A stretch of DNA of 64,000 nucleotides, taken from positions 8,546,501-8,610,500 of the forward strand of contig JAPNXP010000001.1 of assembly GCA_028753945.1 (NCBI GenBank), given 5' to 3'. Source of the stretch: Hexactinellida sp. DTS-2022 (Eukaryota > Porifera > Hexactinellida). Of the stretch, positions 1-11,879 are shown piece after piece (positions within the stretch are counted from its first letter, which is position 1; every line of letters starts with the position of its first letter). The position numbers were made by a program, and so were the translations under genes. A model generated the notes under the pieces. The model had not been told where the DNA came from. It made no database searches and worked only from the letters and a program-made list of their open reading frames with translations.

Positions 1-920
1 AACGACTAGAATCACAAGGATGAGGGACTGCAGCATCCAAAGTTTTAGAAGTTGAGAATAATTTGAAGATACTAACGTTCATAGGGTAGTTATCAGTACA
101 CAGCACTTTAACCTGAAGGTTACAAAGTTCGATGTCACAGATAATTCGCTTAACCAGAGGGAAAAAGTTTCAGCTGATGTCGTAGAGCAGGGAATAAGAC
201 GAACAATTGTGGACCATTTCTTGTGTAAGCTTGAAACCATTAGAGCTAAATCTGTACGAGTTGGTTCGTTAAAATTCCTCGAAGATTCAATAGCTTTTCT
301 GCTTTGTATGCTAATTCAATGTGTTGTAGCCTGCTTGAGGTATACAATATAGTCGTCATCTATACCGACATTTGAGAATAATTTTTGGATATTCCTATGG
401 TGGGGAAGGGATAAACAGTCTAGAGATTGTAGATAATTGTAGCAAATTGGTGAGATGAGATGAGATTTTAATGCGACTACTTGTGTGATAATATTAAACC
501 TCCGTCTTTTATTGGGAACAATTGCGTTCTTTAATTGACACAAAACAAAGTGTAAACGAGAAATGTGTGAACGTGTATCAGACGGATCAGTCGACAGAGA
601 TTTGGGTTCTAAATCTGTGTCTCGATTAATAGCTTGTTCAAGCAATCTATAGACTGCTCGATGTGATCTGAGGCCTTATGTTGATACGCGTTGTTGGATG
701 GAACTTCTAGAACTCTCTGTTTGTAATTTATTTCAAGAAAAATTGTTTCAATCTGTCTAATATCATTGATAACCACCGTATAAATCTTTATAACTTCCCC
801 CTCCGAAAGGCCTGGACGTTAAGAGAACTGTTAATGGTCACAGTTGAGTCAATTGATACAGAGGGCTCAGTAAACGAAAGTCGTATTAAGTTAAGGATAT
901 TATTATCAGAGTACCATTGA

Positions 921-1231
921 ATGCAGTTGTCAGGTAAAGATAATGAGGGAAGCTTTTCTATCAGGTCCTTAATGTCACGTAGTTTGAATTTTTCTTCTTC
1001 AGCAAGTCGTTCGGCAATGCTAGCTCTCACTGCTTCATCGAACAATTCTTGTTCCTTAGACTCATACGAGAGGCGGGCAGGTTTGTTAGCTGTGGAAGAT
1101 AAGTATTTCGGACATTCAGGTAGGCTACTTGTATCCTGTATCCGACTTGCTGAAGAAGAAAAATTCAAACTACGTGACTTTAAGGACCTGATAGAAAAGC
1201 TTCCTTCATTATCTTTACCTGACAACTGCAT
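921..1231. repeat. Short inverted duplication inside the P-like gene
   Basis: Positions 921-1009 and 1143-1231 are 89-bp inverted copies with about two mismatches, around a 133-bp spacer. The inner copy (921-1009, minus sense) is at the expected place in the protein; the outer copy is an inverted insertion. The minus-strand frame stays open through it (788-1234). Confidence 0.9.
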
Positions 1232-1435
1232 CATACAAGGGATTGCAGTGTCTAATAGTTTGGGTTTTGAACGTTCAATATGCTGTATTGAGCCGTCGGC
1301 TTGATGAATTTCAAATGTTCTTAGGATATCTTCCTCGCGAAAATGCTTAATACAGACATAGACGGACTTTAATTCAAATGCTCCTTCTCTACAAATAGCT
1401 CATCGCCATTTGTCCGCTATTTCAGAGACTTAGCC

Positions 1436-1686
1436 GCATACGCGTGCCGTTTTTTTAGCGGGACGTCCCGTTTAATTGACGGGACGTCTCGTTTTATGCA
1501 ATTGGAGCAAGGTTCCTTCCGTTGAGATAATCAAATTATTATTATTATTAACTAGTAATAGTAAATTAGTAATAATACTTCACATATTTATGTACTAATG
1601 TTCTTTGTCCCGCCAAACTTCCTTATGTCCCGCCAAAATTCATTCCTCCGTCTCGCCAAAGACTTGCTATAGGTTGGCAAGTATGC
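1436..1686. mobile_element. Probable MITE splitting the THAP domain
   Basis: This block separates the two THAP halves. Its ends form an imperfect inverted repeat (GCATACGCGTGCC at left, inverted GGTTGGCAAGTATGC at right) with CGGGAC/GTCCCG-rich subterminal motifs. A CTTAG-like flanking repeat is possible but weak, so the exact ends are uncertain. Confidence 0.45.
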
Positions 1687-1820
1687 TTAGTATAGAAAAA
1701 ACAGGTGTATAAGCTTCTGCCTTGTAGTTGCTTCTGCAATTGGGAACTGAACATGTATTGGACATTGATAATGAAGAAATAAACAGGCCAATATTCAAGT
1801 GAGAAAGAAAAGAAAAAAAT

Positions 1821-1933
1821 CCAAAATTGCAGCCCGTGCCGACGCATGATCCTTTGGTGGCAATATATTTAGATAGTGGTTTATTGATTGTGCCTCCAAA
1901 GGAACATGCAGTCGGCACAGGCTGCAATTTTGG
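1821..1933. mobile_element. AAAATTGCAGCC hairpin MITE, copy 1
   Basis: A fold-back of about 113 bp with arms CCAAAATTGCAGCC...GGCTGCAATTTTGG and an inner GTGCCGAC/GTCGGCAC stem. Same family at 35451-35562, 39717-39832, and degraded at 58793-58905 and 63545-63600. Confidence 0.8.
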
Positions 1934-1944
1934 ATTTTTTTCGC

Positions 1945-4230
1945 TAAGTCATCATCACTATGAAGGTGTTAAATTATTTCAGAAAGGTGTTTCAAAATGC
2001 ACCTTTAGCTCACTTCATTTAAAAGATATTCAAGTTCCAGTAGAATATAATAAGTGATGAGTCAGCATTTTTTATGTGCGTGTTGTGTGATCCCCAAACA
2101 TCAACCAACCCGTTCGAAATATAGAATTCACAAAATTGTAAAACACATTTTTTGATGATGTCATCATCACCTCAAGGTATCAAGACCCATTTGTAGAGGT
2201 GTTACGTGGCATAAGGATCAATTGATAAATTGGAAGTTTGTTTCTATCTTGTATCATCTCTGAGATTATCATAGTTAATTAATTAGTATAAATAATTATA
2301 AATATTATTTATAATATAACACCAATTTCAATGTCAACTTACAATTATTAAGTTAAATTATTTGTCATAAATAATTAATTAATTAATTTGGCTATCACAT
2401 TTCAATTCCGCACACTCGATAACCCCTAATAAACAAATTGGAAGCATCTATATAAGTCATACTCATATACTGACTGAATTAATTATAATTAATTACGTCT
2501 GTATATTTATAGGAGTTGACTGAATTAGACCGAAAATCTAGGCAGAAAATCTGATTTTCTAGGACTGGAAAAAGACCGAATGGAATAAGCCCGAAAAAAT
2601 ATAAGGGCTGGAATAAGACCGAAATAAAATCAGTACTGGAATAAGGCCGAATGGAATAATACCGAAAGGAAATCAGTACTGGAATAAGACCGAATGGAAT
2701 AAGACCGAAATAAAATCAGTACTGGAATAAGACCGAATAATATAAGGGCTACTCTATGCTTAGAAATATGTATTTGTAAGAATAAAAGTAAATCTCGGCT
2801 TTCTAAGCGTGAATTATGGTTCATTGAGAAAACACCCGCCTATCTAAAGGTGTGCAATGCAGGCTTGGACCGGGTCACCAGGTCAACCGGGTCACTTAAT
2901 TTTGATTTTACCCGATTCGTCACAGTAATGATAATTAAATTTTATTGGTTTGTAGAATTATAACTTAGAAAGATTCATTACAATATAGTAAGTCGTTTAA
3001 TATTTTTGAGACATAGTACTTCAATTGAAATTTATTTGGTATCGCTGGTCACTGTATAGTGTATACTTAATTACCGGGTCAACCGGGTCACCGGGTAAAA
3101 ATTTACCGGGTTGGCCTGGTCAACGGGTCTGAGCATACCGGGTCATGAAATCTTGACCCGGTTGAGGTGTAATGATTCATGGAATAACACTCGCCTTTCT
3201 AAGTGTGATGTATTGATCATGGAGAAAACACTGGCCACTCTATTTGTCATTTATGGAGAATGGTTAAAACACTAGAACTTTCTAAAGTTGAGTTATGGAC
3301 TTATGGTTCATTGAGAAAACACTCGACTATGTAAGCGTGTGTAATGATTCATTGAGAAAACACTCATCCTATCTAAGTGTCTTGTATTAATCATGTAGAA
3401 AACACTTGCCACTCTCATTGTCTTTTATGGAGAATGGTTAAACGCTCGCCTTTCTAAGTGTTTAATATTGATCAGGGTGAAAAGCTGCCCTTATATTTTT
3501 TCGGTCTTATTCCAGTACCGTACTGATTTTCTTTCGGTCTTATTCCATTCGGTCTTATTCCAGTAATGATTTTCTTTCTGTCTTATTCCATTCGATCTTA
3601 TTCCAGTACTGATTTTCTTTCGGTCTTATTCCAGTCCGTGTTTTTTTTCGGCCTTATTCCATTCGGTCTTATTCAGGTTTCCCCTTTATAGGGCAAAAGT
3701 ATTCCTGCAGTAAATATAATCACATAATCTTTCGTTGTTAAGAAATGTAAAATCTTAGTTTTCAATTAGAAATTAGAAGCCTACTCGACCTCACAAGTTG
3801 AATCAATATAATTATTACAAGTTGAAATAATAGAATTATAATTAACACTTTCCTTTGAACTGAAGTGTTAGTAAACAAAGGGAATTTTCAACTCAATTGT
3901 GGCACAAACGAAGCCCAATTTGAAAATTCGTGCACTGTGAAAGGGTGTAGAATTAAATTCTCTATCGAATGCATATAAATTTATTAGTCGGGTACTATTT
4001 ATTGTTCCTTCTCTAACATTAAATAGGTGTAGAAATGTGTCCAAAAAATGAGATCAAAAATCGTGACCCCAGGTGCACATCTGTAACCCATGAGACACCT
4101 GTCCTGAAAATTTCAGTTCTCAGTTAATAAAACTCTCTTGTGTGGATGAGCTACTGATAAATAACTAACCAAAGCACTAAGACCAATACTGGGCCACTAG
4201 ACTATAGTATAGTCGGCACAGTAATAATAC
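1945..4230 (-). repeat. X repeat family, left palindrome end (interrupted)
   Basis: Anonymous AT-rich dispersed repeat. Recognisable blocks, in plus orientation of the family: TATAGTGGCCCAG; a block with GGGGTCACGATTTTTGA; CACAGTGCACGAATTTTC; AGTTGACATTGAAATTGGTG; ACCTTCATAGTGATG. Copies lie at 30720-34597, 34600-35450, 38440-39700, 39836-40621, 58370-59330 and 63660-63830. This copy is split by the element at 2526-3690. No coding potential recognised. Confidence 0.7.
2526..3690. mobile_element. Element with inverted terminal arrays of AATAAGACCGA repeats (left arm)
   Basis: Both ends (2526-2755 and 3476-3690) are arrays of GGAATAAGACCGAA units in opposite orientation, separated by CAGTACTGAT spacers. 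The interior holds a second inverted cluster of CCGGGTCAACCGGGT motifs (2868-3172) and degenerate repeats containing TTGAGAAAACACTCG (2820-3480). Mirror copy at about 31250-32415, with different unit numbers, so the arrays changed after duplication. No ORF recognised. Confidence 0.7.
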
Positions 4231-4446
4231 AGTAGAAATCGGGGTTTTTTGCCTCTCCGGGTTATTTTGCCTCCTTGCTTCTCCTTGTTTCTTCATAACC
4301 TCATAGCCCACTCTATATATGGCCCAACAGTAAAAAACCATGGATATTTTAGAATTCATAACTCGTAATTGAATTCAATATTGTAGTAATTACAATAATA
4401 AATACACGTTAACAACAGTTACTAAGTTTGAATAATAATTCTATAA

Positions 4447-7400
4447 TCAAGAGGTTCTAGACTTCTTTGCGCTCTTAACTTTACTATCAGTTGTTCTGGG
4501 ACGAGTTAGTTTCTTGAGCTTTCGAGTAGTTTGCCTTTTTCTTGATAGTGATACGACGGTAGAATTGAAATTTTTAACTTTATTGGCAATTATGCAGTTA
4601 GACGTGATGGTTAAAATTCGTTTAAGATAATCCCATCCAAAGAGGTTGCAATTTGGGCATTTGTTTCTCCAATGTTCGCATTGAACATCTTCTAGCGATT
4701 TTATTGAGAGGTTCATAAGAATTTTTCTTGATGATCCAGCAGCGAATTGAAGAAGCAGATCATTATCCAACTCAATTTTTCCAAACTAATACTACAGCGT
4801 CTAGAACAACATCAGATGGCCACTTCAGATTTCCTCGATCAATTAAATCTAAAATTTTGTATTTTGAACCCATAGGTTCGTCGAAATGAAGATATTTATC
4901 CTCTGTCAAATAAATCATACAATTAGTGCAAGGACTAAGATGCTTCCATAATTGCTGAACAGTATAACCTCCAATAAAGGCTAAAGACTGTAGAGATTCA
5001 GTGTCCAGGAAAATATCAGACAATTTAAAGATTACAGACGAGTAAATATTGATATCATATGGAGTATTGATACATGTATCAGGTTGAGTGTCATCAGTTG
5101 TCGCAGAAAATGAGCTTATAAAATTGGCCAAAGTTAATTCATTTGAGTGTAGATTGGAAAATAAATTTAAGATAGTAGAGACCTTGAGCCGTCGCTCACT
5201 CTCGAGGACTTGACAATAAGAAATGTGGTAGTTGGCTCCTGACATCATTCAATATAAACTGAAATGATGTTCTAATGCGTCTGTTTGCAAAAAGTAACTC
5301 AAAAAGTAAGTGAATCCACATTCCTTTGTAAGATATCTAACTATTCTTGGTAACGCAAGACAGGAGTGCTTCATACTGGTAAACGTCTGAGGACTAAGTT
5401 TACCATCTTTTTCTGGGAGAGATTTCCAATGATCTAGCCAGTCAATTACTTTCGCTAAAAAGCCAAAGCGAACGTAATTGAAGTAAATTGTTCGGAAAAA
5501 TCATCATTGAGACGAATATTCTTGTTTGGCCTGTTAATATTAAATAGTTTCCATAGTTGATTAATAACATCAATAAAATCTGATGTATGGGTCTGGAAAA
5601 TCTGACTACGGGATAAGTTCTGAATTTTTATGGCCGAACTGGTGGATTCGCAAAATATTCTCAGAGCAAGGTTAACATTTTGTCGTTCGAAAGAAGTCGG
5701 CCAGCAAGACTTTGCAATTAATCTAGGAGCCAGTTTGGCACATTTGTACTGCTCTTCCCTATACAAAAGTAGAATGTCCTCAAAAGAAGCGGTGTTCAAT
5801 TGTTGAAAGTCATGAAAGTCTGGATACTTAAGTATTTTGTCATGGTTCTTGACGTTAAGCCAGTTATTACGAATAGATTTTAAGATATTAACGAAGTCAA
5901 AGATTAAAAACAAATTACGAGTGGAATCTAACGGATGTGGTACAACAGGTTGGAGTGTGTGATCAGGAGAAAATAGTTTTAAAAGGTTGACGTTCAGAGG
6001 ATAGGCATCTGTACCTATTACTTGAACTGAGAGGTTACATTGTTCGATATCATTTATCACGGATTGAACTATAGGGAATAATTGTTGTGCAGAAGAACTA
6101 CCTAGCGGTAAAAGACGAATTATTGTAGACCATTTTTTAAACAAGCTAGATACCATAATAGAGAAAACTGTCCTTGTCGGGTCATTCGGATCAAGAGAAC
6201 CTCCAATAATTTGTCCAGCCTTGTAAGTAAGATCAGACTTTACATGAATCTCATCCATTTGTAAAATTACATTCTTTTCTTGAGGTTTAAAGTTTGCAGT
6301 TGCTTGCTTAAGAAATGTAGTAAACTCATTATCCAACCCGAATGAAGAATACAGTTTTTGGATCGTATTGAAATGGGGTAGAGCGATACATTCAAGAGAC
6401 TGTAGGAAGTTATAACATGTTGAAGAAATCAGGTGGGCTTTAAGGGCAATGATTTGAGTAATTGTATTATATCTGCGCCTATTCTTCTGAATGCATAGAT
6501 TTCGGAGTTGGCAAACTATAAATTGGAGCGAAGGAAGAAAAGGAGCATCATTGGATATATCAACGATGTCATCCTTTGAGTGGTCTTCAATACTCAGGGA
6601 TGGAAACAGCCAAGCTGTTAACAGCCACTGGCTGTTAACAGCAAGTGAAAATCGAAGCTGTTAACAGCTAGATGCTGACCAATGCAATAATTGAAATATT
6701 ATTATACGTATAATCATTTAGTTTCGTTTTCACTGTTATGTAAATACGATATGCAATTCGAATCTAAACATTTTTGAATATAACCTTCTTTGCTTGTCCC
6801 TTTCCTTAATTTTTACTGATACAATTATTGAATTTGAATAGCTTGAATTGGCTGTTAACAGCTAGAATTGGCTGTTAACAGCTCACATTGGCTGTTAACA
6901 GCTCAAAGGCTACTTAAATGCGTTAAGGTTGAATGCCAATTGGGGACGAATTCTTAGCTGTTAACAGCAAACAGCCAAAATGGCTGTTAACAGCAGATTC
7001 ACCACCCCTGTGACAATACTAGATATTGCATTATGAAGAAGAGCAGTGGCTTCAGCTATCATATCTCTAGGTTGGGAAATCTTTCTGGAAGAACGAGATA
7101 TTGTATTTACTAATTCTGTAAGCAGAGTTTCGATGCCTGACATCAGAAATGCAGTCAATCCCTAAGGATATTTCTTTGGACTAGAAGAAACCTCGTGATT
7201 TCAACGTAGAGTCAATGATCAAAGCTGCTTCTACTCTAATAACTCCCTCTGATTTACATGGATAAATGAAGTTTACCATATCTTCTTACAACCACACAAG
7301 CCAAGGATCAGGATCGTTAGAATTTATTTTCTCCTTCAGGTCAGAAAAACTATCGACATCAAACATTTTCCCTTCTGTATCTTTTGTTTCGAGACTAAGA

Positions 7401-7780
7401 TTACGAGCGATAATAAATAATTCTTCTTCCTTAGTTTCATGTGAGAAACGAGATGCTCGCGATGTCTGCGTAGAAGATAAATAGCTAGGACAGCCAGGAA
7501 GAAGTGAAGGTATAGCACCTTTAACTAAAAGAGGTCTGTCTCGTTTGAGGTACTTGATTTCTACGCCGTCATTAATTCTAAACGTATAGTCAATGTCTTG
7601 TTTGAGAAAATGCTTTATACACGCATAGAATGTCTTAGGAGGATTAAGATGTTCTCTGTGTAACGCGTTTAGCCAAGCTTGACGTAATTCTGGGTCTTCG
7701 GGAGATTTGAATACGGGTGTATAGGCATCATTCGGATAGTAGTTGCTTTTACATCCAGGAGCCCAGCATTTGTTTGGCAT
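4447..7780 (-). pseudogene. P-element (THAP9-like) transposase, left-arm copy
   Basis: Mirror of the right-arm copy at 27160-30493, where the reading is described. On this strand the THAP finger starts at 7780 (7289-7780), the leucine-rich segment is near 6995-7158, and the catalytic core lies at 5455-6594, followed by the C-terminal parts (4772-5460, 4447-4770). It shares the same MITE insertion, frameshifts and stop as the right copy, so the damage predates the inverted duplication. One difference noted: Ala here for Val there, in the segment around position 4980. Confidence 0.88.
6595..7010. mobile_element. hAT-like MITE carrying eight GCTGTTAACAGC palindromes (left arm)
   Basis: Inserted in the P-element gene. 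Ends CAGGGATGG / CCACCCCTG, with flanking CAATACT at 6588-6594 and 7014-7020 (seven or eight bp, slightly offset on the right). Inside are eight copies of the perfect 12-bp palindrome GCTGTTAACAGC: three near the left end, three at about 6850-6902, two near the right end. Mirror at 27930-28345. Confidence 0.75.
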
Positions 7781-7879
7781 ACTCTCAGTCGATGTGATAT
7801 GAACCAAAAATATCTAATAAAGGTATATTGAAAATGAATAGGTTAGAACAGGTACAAAAGATTGGCAAAAGCATACATA

Positions 7880-8152
7880 CTTTACAGGGTTTCATTTAGG
7901 GGGGGGCGAGGGGGGGCATTTGCCCCCCCTCGGATCCTATGTGCCCCCCTCGGATCCTATGTGCCCCCCTCGGATCCTATGTGCCCCCCCTCGGATCCTA
8001 TGTGGCACCCTCGGATCCTATGTGCCCCCGCTTGGGATTTGAAAAAATATATTGAATCAATGATCAAAGCTGAAGCCGCCCCCCCCTCACATTCCCAAAA
8101 CTCTACTTTGCCCCCCCTTGCCTAAATGTCTGGATGAAACACTGCTGTATAT
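7880..8152. mobile_element. G/C-run MITE with CCTCGGATCCTATGTG tandem repeats (left arm)
   Basis: Ends CAGGGTTTCATTTAGG and CCTAAATG....GATGAAACACTG form an imperfect terminal inverted repeat of hAT type. The interior has about six tandem units of CCCCCCTCGGATCCTATGTG (about 20-22 bp each) bounded by G7-8/C7-8 runs. No matching TSD visible. Mirror at about 26788-27060. Confidence 0.65.
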
Positions 8153-8203
8153 GGAAGAAGAAAATTCGTTGTAAAGTAAAATATAATGAAAATATTGTGT
8201 TAA

Positions 8204-8590
8204 GGCCACTGTTTGTTGGAATCTTGTTTCAGCTCCACCGCCCGCGTCAGATTTCACTCCCGCACGAATATTGTCATTATTGTAATTATTCCCATTATTA
8301 CACCTACATTTCAAGTAAGGCCACTGTTCGTTGCCAATTTTATTGTAGCTTGTAGGACACACTCTAAAATAGCCATAATTATCTAGTAACAAAATCAGAA
8401 CCTATAACAAGCATTATTACCCAACGATTGCATATTTTATCAATAAGCACTCACAAATTAGAATATTTCCTCATATAATTATTAACTATGTCGTCATCAA
8501 ATAGTGAGTAATGATAATGAGATACCGCCCGCCCGCATCCTCAGATAGACTTCGTGTGGAGCTGAAACAATATTGTGATTAACAGTGGCC
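8204..8590. mobile_element. GGCCACTGTT-ended MITE (left arm)
   Basis: The terminal inverted repeat starts GGCCACTGTT and includes TTTCAGCTCCAC; the right end reads GTGGAGCTGAAACA...AACAGTGGCC. The interior has short ATTGTCATTATTG-type tandem motifs. Mirror at 26350-26736; a third, rearranged copy at 57925-58352. Confidence 0.7.
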
Positions 8591-8913
8591 TAAACGTAGT
8601 AACACAAAATTCGCAAATATTAATTATGGTTGTGTTTTATCCTATAATATTAATAATTGTATACCCATAATAAATTGCAAGTAATGTAGTCTTAGATGGC
8701 GCAAAATATGATATGACTTCTAGTCCATCCTTGGTTACAATTATTCCTTCAGTTGTTGGGCCATATATAGAGTATAGGCTATGCCCTGTATAATGTTAAA
8801 TACGGGGTTTTTTGCCTCTTTTTCCATGCATTTAGGGGGCAAAAAAACCCGATTTCGACTGCAATAATATTAAAGGCAGTCATTTCAATACTGGGCCACT
8901 ATACTATAATATA

Positions 8914-9313
8914 CAGGGCCGTATGAGCAGGTTCGGCAGGTGCGGCCATGGCCGCACCAATAATTTGGTGACCACACAAATATTCGGGGACACATTTAAG
9001 TCACCGACAACTATAGGAGCGGAATAATGGTATTGGCAAACACAACTGCTACAGGTGTGGCATAGGTGCTGCTGCCACCGCCAATCTGTTCGGTACCATT
9101 ATAATATATCGTATTTGGATAAACCATTATATTATTTATGGACTTCAATAAAGACTATAAAATCATTATTATGTCATTTTTGTATTTCCCTTAGTTGAGT
9201 AACTTAAAACATAGAGTAAAGCGCGTATAAAGTACAAAAGATTAATGTCTGTTTATAATAAATATGGTGACGTCACTTTGCCGCACCAAAAATGTTGGCG
9301 TGCTACGGGCCTG
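8914..9313. mobile_element. hAT-like MITE, CAGGGCCGTATGAGC ends (left arm)
   Basis: 400-bp element with ends CAGGGCCGTATGAGC and CGTGCTACGGGCCTG, GC-rich hairpin motifs near both ends (GGTGCGGCCATGGCCGCACC near the left) and an AT-rich middle. The flanks no longer match exactly. Mirror at 25627-26026. Confidence 0.6.
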
Positions 9314-9905
9314 CGATAGTATAGTCGGCACAGTAAAAATAATATTAAAGACAGTAAGATTAGAACTGGGCCACTATACTACACTATAGTCGGCACAGTA
9401 AAATTATAAGAGTGGGTAGATGGACATGAAAATTATAATAAACTCGGGATATAGTCAACGAAAATTGTTAGGAATTTTAAAATTATACATAGATGGTAGA
9501 TGTGTGATAAGTAGGCATTCAGAAATCAATATTATGGTTCAATATAAACTTACCCTTTTACTCTATCCATGGTTTTTCTGTGCCTAGGCCTTATATTACG
9601 TAGGTCACGATTTATGCTAAATTCATTTTCAGCATACTTGTAAAATTATTATAACATTTGGGAGTCTCTCGAATATAAATAGGTTTTCTATAATGTATCC
9701 CTTTATTAATTAAATACAATCCGGACAAAAAACTACCCATCCGCCCTGAGAATGCCTTTATGTCCAAAAGTATCATTTAAGGGAGGGATTTTGGAGAAAA
9801 TCAATATAATCATAGGATATAGAGACATGAGTTGGGGCTTCAGGGGCATCGACATGGATACACAATCGAGTTTTAAGAATATACGTAAATTTAGTAACAA
9901 ATAGA

Positions 9906-10784
9906 TTATCGATCTAAGCTAACAACCCAAGAAGCATACCAAAGATGTATGGCGTAGATATCGGGATCCTTCTTGAATTCAGCTAGTTTGGAATGGCACT
10001 GTTTCCGATGATTGAAACCGCATTGATAGAACAATTTCTTATTATAGACATACATGCAATCACTACTTATGTTATACTGCCTAACCATCTTAGCGAGAAA
10101 ATAAGGTCCTGTTTTTACAACAGGTGATTCCGGCCCAAGTGCAACTTTCAAAATTAACTTTACAGCATGTCTAAATAAAATGTGATCTGGTATAGCTCCA
10201 ATCAGTCCATTTGACACAATCAAATTGAACACATTGTCTTCTTCTGCTTCTGCGCTACCAGCGAATGCAGTGCAGTACTGTTGCTTTAGGAGAGGTTCAA
10301 AGCTACGCACACAAAGGAAATCCGTGTCCATATAGATCCCACCGTATCGAGCTATAATGTTCATACGCAGTATGTCACTGATGACAGAAGGAACTGAAGC
10401 AGCGATTAATAAATCAATCAACTTTGGGAATTCTCTACGAACTAAATCATCTGTCCAAATTGTATAACTCCAGTTTGGATGCAGATCCAAACATGTTTGT
10501 ATATTCTCCCTCACCCGCATCTCTACGTTGGATTTGCTAGTTTCATTAAGAGATGAAGAAATCCAAATGTAATGTAATCTCTTTGGAATCTTGTAAAACA
10601 ATGAATTGGGAACGTCTAATCGTTGCAAAATTACATTGTTTTCACTCTCTAAACGTTTGTATTCTAGACTATATTCCTGTTTCTTAACTTCAATTGAATA
10701 TTCGGTATAGAAGAATAAGAAGATAAGCAATAGAATAGGAAAAAGTATCAATATTGCTATGCAGGGATGACACAGTTTAACCAT
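9906..10784 (-). CDS. GT32-type glycosyltransferase (DXD), left-arm copy
   Basis: 292-residue protein identical to the right-arm copy (24156-25034), where the domains are described. Intact ORF with ATG start; a poly(A) signal (AATAAA on the minus strand) lies at 9702-9707. The 5' leader, about 180 bp and ending at a TTCTTTCAG-like splice acceptor (near 10965), is shared with the copy at 56128. Because both arm copies are intact and identical, either the duplication is recent or gene conversion keeps them alike. Substrate unknown. Confidence 0.85.
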   Translation of the reverse strand: MVKLCHPCIAILILFPILLLIFLFFYTEYSIEVKKQEYSLEYKRLESENNVILQRLDVPNSLFYKIPKRLHYIWISSSLNETSKSNVEMRVRENIQTCLDLHPNWSYTIWTDDLVRREFPKLIDLLIAASVPSVISDILRMNIIARYGGIYMDTDFLCVRSFEPLLKQQYCTAFAGSAEAEEDNVFNLIVSNGLIGAIPDHILFRHAVKLILKVALGPESPVVKTGPYFLAKMVRQYNISSDCMYVYNKKLFYQCGFNHRKQCHSKLAEFKKDPDIYAIHLWYASWVVSLDR

Positions 10785-11309
10785 TATTTTGGAAATTTTT
10801 AATATTTTTCATCGATTTATGTTATATATAATTTGTACTTCACACATTGATGCATTTGTGAATATGTGAAAAAGAACCAGAGAATTACCTCAATTATTCG
10901 TATATTTATTAATTCAAGCATATTTTTTATTATACAGATAGTATCCTATCTGAAAGAATTTCAGTGAGCATGAAATAACTGTCAAAATTAACATGAGTCT
11001 CGATTTAAATACAGTATAACATACGTAGAATGTATTCTCTTTAGATTCAGACAATATGCAAACAAGTCTATATGCGGGGGTACCACGAGGAATACGGCGG
11101 CTTTATCCCGTTATACTAACTTTAGACGAGCTATGGCTCCTAAGCAGTGACGGCGATTGGCTCCGGTCACCCATGGATCTGCATGTGCATTTTGGGTTAA
11201 TTAAACACCAAATATAGTATAATTAAATCATTTTTCATCTAGTTTCTCAAGCTCTAACAAGGTGCTCAGCACAGCAGGGTGGTCAAGCACTAAATAGGGT
11301 GGTCAGTTG

Positions 11310-11467
11310 CATAGGCGTCGTAAATGCAAAGGCCAATCCTTCGGGCCGCCCGGAAATTCCGGGTAAAATGTTCGGGTAAACTCCGGGTATAGTATTAGTA
11401 GCATAGGGGCAACCCTTTCGGGCCGCCCGGACATTTTCGGGCACCCGGGCGGGTTACGACGCCTATG
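11310..11467. mobile_element. hAT MITE, CATAGGCGTCGTAA ends (left arm)
   Basis: 158-bp element with perfect ends CATAGGCGTCGTAA/TTACGACGCCTATG and an exact 8-bp TSD GTCAGTTG (11302-11309, 11468-11475). The interior has repeated GGGCCGCCCGG and TTCCGGGTA motifs that can fold. Same family at 23473-23630 (mirror) and 51857-52012. Confidence 0.9.
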
Positions 11468-11669
11468 GTCAGTTGACAACCCTTGAGCACCCTTGGCGCA
11501 GCCACTGCTCCTAAGTTAGCCTGGTATCTGTCATAGGAAAGAATTTGGGCAATTTAATTGAAATTTATATTCTATGAAATTTAACACCTTAGTGCGTATT
11601 AGAGCTGTCAACGAATCCTAAATTTCTAATACACAAGATACTTGGGCATCTTGTGCAAGATTAATAAAT

Positions 11670-11788
11670 ACGAGCCCTTCGGTCTCGGTCGCTTTGCGAC
11701 GGATCGGTGCTACGTACCAAAGTTAACGGCCGCTGTACGGCCTTAATCCTCACCCATTCTACCATGTAAAATGGTAGAAAGGGACGTT
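11670..11788 (-). repeat. Serial-hairpin cassette, Helitron-like 3' end (left arm)
   Basis: Read on the minus strand: a TTCTACCATTTTACATGGTAGAA hairpin region, then GGCCG-CTGTA-CGGCC, then GTCGC-AAA-GCGAC, ending in CGAGACCGAAGGGCTCGT. That terminus is itself a hairpin (CGAG/CTCG) and is followed by T, which resembles a Helitron-family 3' end. Related cassettes at 23152-23270, 43172-43298, 43571-43640, 45033-45158 and 55458-55577. Confidence 0.6.
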
Positions 11789-11879
11789 ATATACAGTAAA
11801 CCTCCAATTAGGGAACACTTTGGGGACTGGTGAGAAGTGTTCCTGATATGGAGGATTGGAGGTGTTCCTTGATAAGAGG

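Larger units (their letters stand above)
1..1765 (-). pseudogene. P-element/THAP9-like transposase, degenerate copy (cut by window edge)
   Basis: Minus-strand remains of a P-element transposase. The THAP zinc-finger start (MSNTC, start codon at 1763-1765) is followed after an insertion by the second half of the THAP domain (CIKHF, about 1310-1400), a linker (788-1234), and the start of the RNase H-like catalytic region (about 1-645). It is paralogous to the better preserved P copies at 4447-7780 and 27160-30493: both share the stretch CQLKN/CQLRN...NRRR, the LKQAT motif, KKWSTI and, near position 70, the second catalytic Asp context (TDNYPMNV here, TDAYPLNV there). It is broken by stops, frameshifts, a small inverted duplication and a probable MITE. 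Family role: cut-and-paste transposase, THAP domain binding the element ends. Confidence 0.8.

Noticed and set aside
8087-8392. Small protein-coding ORF on the minus strand
   Set aside because: It runs across the ends of two MITEs, is composed of their low-complexity motifs, and has no domain.
9545-9600. Possible short exon (ATGGATAGAGTAAAAG then GTAAGT, minus strand in mirror orientation) downstream of the glycosyltransferase
   Set aside because: The donor consensus is good, but no matching acceptor or coding continuation could be identified.
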